DNA of 34,343 nucleotides from positions 1-34,343 of the forward strand of contig JAFUYM010000056.1 in assembly GCA_017470525.1 (NCBI GenBank), in the 5' to 3' direction. The stretch is from Bacteroidaceae bacterium. Its GTDB lineage: Bacteria; Bacteroidota; Bacteroidia; Bacteroidales; Bacteroidaceae. The position numbers were made by a program, and so were the translations under genes. Of this stretch, positions 32,973-34,343 are shown in pieces. Under the pieces are notes generated by a model. The model saw only the letters and a program-made list of their open reading frames with translations. It did no database searches and had not been told where the DNA came from. How positions within the stretch are numbered: the stretch's first letter is position 1; each line of letters starts with the position of its first letter.

Positions 32973-33031
32973 TGTGATTACTTGCGGAGAGGTACAACAA
33001 AAGAAATGTTGAACCGATAAATATCGCAAGT

Positions 33032-33994
33032 ATGCCAAAGACCAGAAAATGCGCTTATTGTGGCAAGGTTTTCACCACAAACAGCGGAATGCAGAAGTAT
33101 TGTTCGGAGGAATGTGCCGAGCAAGCGAAGGAAACCAAGAAAAAGAGAAATAGAGATTTCCTTCGAGCTGTTGAGCCAGTGATGGAACTCCAGCAGCAGG
33201 AGTACCTGACCTTTTCCAAAGCAGCCATCCTTTTAGGCTGCACCCGTCAGTATGTCTATAAACTCGTAGAACAAGGGAAGTTGCCAGCCTCACGGTTAAG
33301 CAACCGAATGGCTCTTGTCCGCAAGAGTGACATAGAGAAGATGTTTGCTGCCAATCCTTATAACCGTGTTCTGCCTTGTACTAAGCCAAAGAAGTCTGTT
33401 TCCAAGAAAATGAAGAGTCCTGCAAAGGACAAGGCAAAGGAGGAACGTGCAACCGATGAAGTTCTCGAATACTACTCAGGCGAAGAAGTGAAACAGATAT
33501 ACAAGGTCAAACAGTCATGGCTTTATGCATCAGCCAAGCGTCACCAGATTCCCATGTGCCGTATTGCAGGACGGAACTACTACAGCAAGAAACACATTGA
33601 TGCAGTATTTGGCACTACCATAGACCTTAATGCCATTGTCGATTGGCTGTCACCACAGGAAGTGGCAGACCGATATGGTATCAACCTTACGGCAGTCCGT
33701 TCCTATGCCCATCGTCACAAGATTCCAACCAAGCGTGAGTATGGATGCACCTACTATTCCCAGAGTCATTTTGATGAACTCCGTCGTACAGATCTCTTAT
33801 CAAACGAGAATTATTATACCGTAGAGCAAGTGCAGCAACTCTATGGACTGACCAAAGCCAACATCTGCCACATTGTCAAGGTTAAGCACATTGAGAAGAC
33901 AAAGGTAGGACGGCTTAACCTCTTGCTTCGTTCCGATGTAGAGAGGGTGATGGAGGAACGGAAATCTTTGGGAATGATGACTGTTGGATACTAA
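33032..33994 (+). CDS. Zinc-finger protein with four excisionase/MerR-like HTH units
   Basis: A 320-residue DNA-binding protein. The N-terminus has a zinc finger (C7, C10, C24, C28: CAYCGK...KYCSEEC). Four winged-HTH units of excisionase type follow: about 58-105 (LTFSKAAILLGCTRQYVYKL), 147-195 (YYSGEEVKQIYKVKQSWLYA), 207-252 (LSPQEVADRYGINLTAVRSY) and 262-312 (YYTVEQVQQLYGLTKANICH). A Lys-rich linker lies at about 118-145. Such proteins occur before tyrosine recombinase genes in Bacteroidetes mobile or invertible loci, where they may direct recombination; here the integrase frame starts 127 bases downstream. Repeated AGTTGACA sites upstream may be its targets. The exact role is unknown. Confidence 0.82.
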   Translation: MPKTRKCAYCGKVFTTNSGMQKYCSEECAEQAKETKKKRNRDFLRAVEPVMELQQQEYLTFSKAAILLGCTRQYVYKLVEQGKLPASRLSNRMALVRKSDIEKMFAANPYNRVLPCTKPKKSVSKKMKSPAKDKAKEERATDEVLEYYSGEEVKQIYKVKQSWLYASAKRHQIPMCRIAGRNYYSKKHIDAVFGTTIDLNAIVDWLSPQEVADRYGINLTAVRSYAHRHKIPTKREYGCTYYSQSHFDELRRTDLLSNENYYTVEQVQQLYGLTKANICHIVKVKHIEKTKVGRLNLLLRSDVERVMEERKSLGMMTVGY

Positions 33995-34121
33995 ATTCTA
34001 CCATACTGACAGATTATTCAGTGATTATTGGAAATAATCGGAGTCAGCACCACATCATTGAGTTCCTTTGCACCCGTGGAGAAACGCTCCACCATGATTA
34101 CTAACAATAAAATATATAAGT
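33995..34121. other. Spacer with two hairpins before the integrase
   Basis: The spacer holds a perfect 7-bp inverted repeat GATTATT-GGA-AATAATC (34023-34039) and a hairpin GTGGAG-AAACG-CTCCAC (34076-34092). TTCCTTTG at 34063-34070 is one base from a -7 promoter box. These could be recombinase sites or the integrase promoter. Confidence 0.4.
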
Positions 34122-34343
34122 ATGAGTAACATCTGCAAGACCGTGACCCTCCGCACACGGAAAATCAAAGGCGGAGAACAGCTTTCCTTCTATCTCGACT
34201 ACTACCCCGGCTACCGGGACGAGTCCACCATGAAGGTCATGCGCCATGAATCGCTCGGCATCTAAATCTATGCCAAGCCGAAGTCACAACGGGAGAAGGA
34301 CTACAACGACCGTATGCGCGAGAAGGCAGAAGCCCTCCGCTGC
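34122..34343 (+). pseudogene. Tyrosine recombinase N-terminus, interrupted by a stop and cut by the window edge
   Basis: The ATG at 34122-34124 opens MSNICKTVTLRTRKIKGGEQ and continues LSFYLDYYPGYRDEST, the N-terminal arm of Bacteroidetes phage-type integrases. Codon 48 is TAA (34263-34265); the same frame then continues as IYAKPKSQREKDYNDRMREK to the window end, which is the normal continuation of this family. The expected codon is probably TAC (Tyr) after GI, so a single C-to-A change would explain the stop. The catalytic domain lies beyond the window. The gene is either a real pseudogene, a recoded gene or a sequencing error. Confidence 0.75.

Overview
The window looks like a chromosome segment of a Bacteroidales bacterium, most likely in the Prevotellaceae. 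The evidence is a set of type IX secretion (T9SS) accessory genes of the PorW and PorX type, an OmpA-family porin with the Bacteroidetes 'ASPEG' motif, a BspA-type leucine-rich-repeat protein, Bacteroidetes-type promoters (TTTG, about 19-20 nt, TAnnTTTG), the lack of Shine-Dalgarno sequences, and a zinc-finger/excisionase-type protein next to a Bacteroidetes-type tyrosine recombinase. No rRNA, tRNA or CRISPR array was found.

Left part (1-6737, all on the minus strand): an exported Gly/Met-rich protein, an OmpA-family protein with a good intrinsic terminator, an exported HEIGH metallopeptidase-like protein preceded by a small protein with a T9SS-tail-like C-terminus, a small membrane protein, and cysS. 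Promoters for cysS and for the rightward operon face away from each other at 6767-6879.

6944-15629 (plus strand): a redox/Tat operon and a T9SS pair. The Tat operon encodes a NapH/NapG-like membrane polyferredoxin with an internal twin-arginine motif, a Tat-signal lipoprotein aldo/keto reductase with ferredoxin clusters, TatA and TatC. The PorW-like lipoprotein and the PorX response regulator/phosphatase follow, and a 16-bp-stem terminator closes the block.

15800-23896 (minus strand): a compact housekeeping run read as rpoN, PAP2 phosphatase, purE, ispG, lemA, a DUF2207 membrane protein, coaX and an Fe/Mn superoxide dismutase. From 24066 to 28498 (plus) come dnaE, trxA and a translationally coupled acidic protein; tsaE converges on them. 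Perfect TAnnTTTG promoters sit before rpoN, dnaE and tsaE and settle the start codons of rpoN and tsaE.

28980-34343 is the accessory region, visibly more AT-rich and full of repeats. It holds a CdiA-CT/PD-(D/E)XK-like nuclease gene between two ~110-bp direct repeats that both keep the same micro-ORF, a possible antisense small RNA behind that gene, a ~124-nt imperfect palindrome, and a tight two-gene unit of a small membrane protein plus a TIR-domain protein (candidate anti-phage system). It continues with a BspA-type repeat protein that looks truncated, a zinc-finger protein with four excisionase-like HTH units behind a promoter and AGTTGACA repeats, and an integrase reading frame broken by a stop codon at codon 48 and cut by the window edge. 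The membrane-TIR pair and the repeat-bounded nuclease module are the best candidates for an undescribed system.
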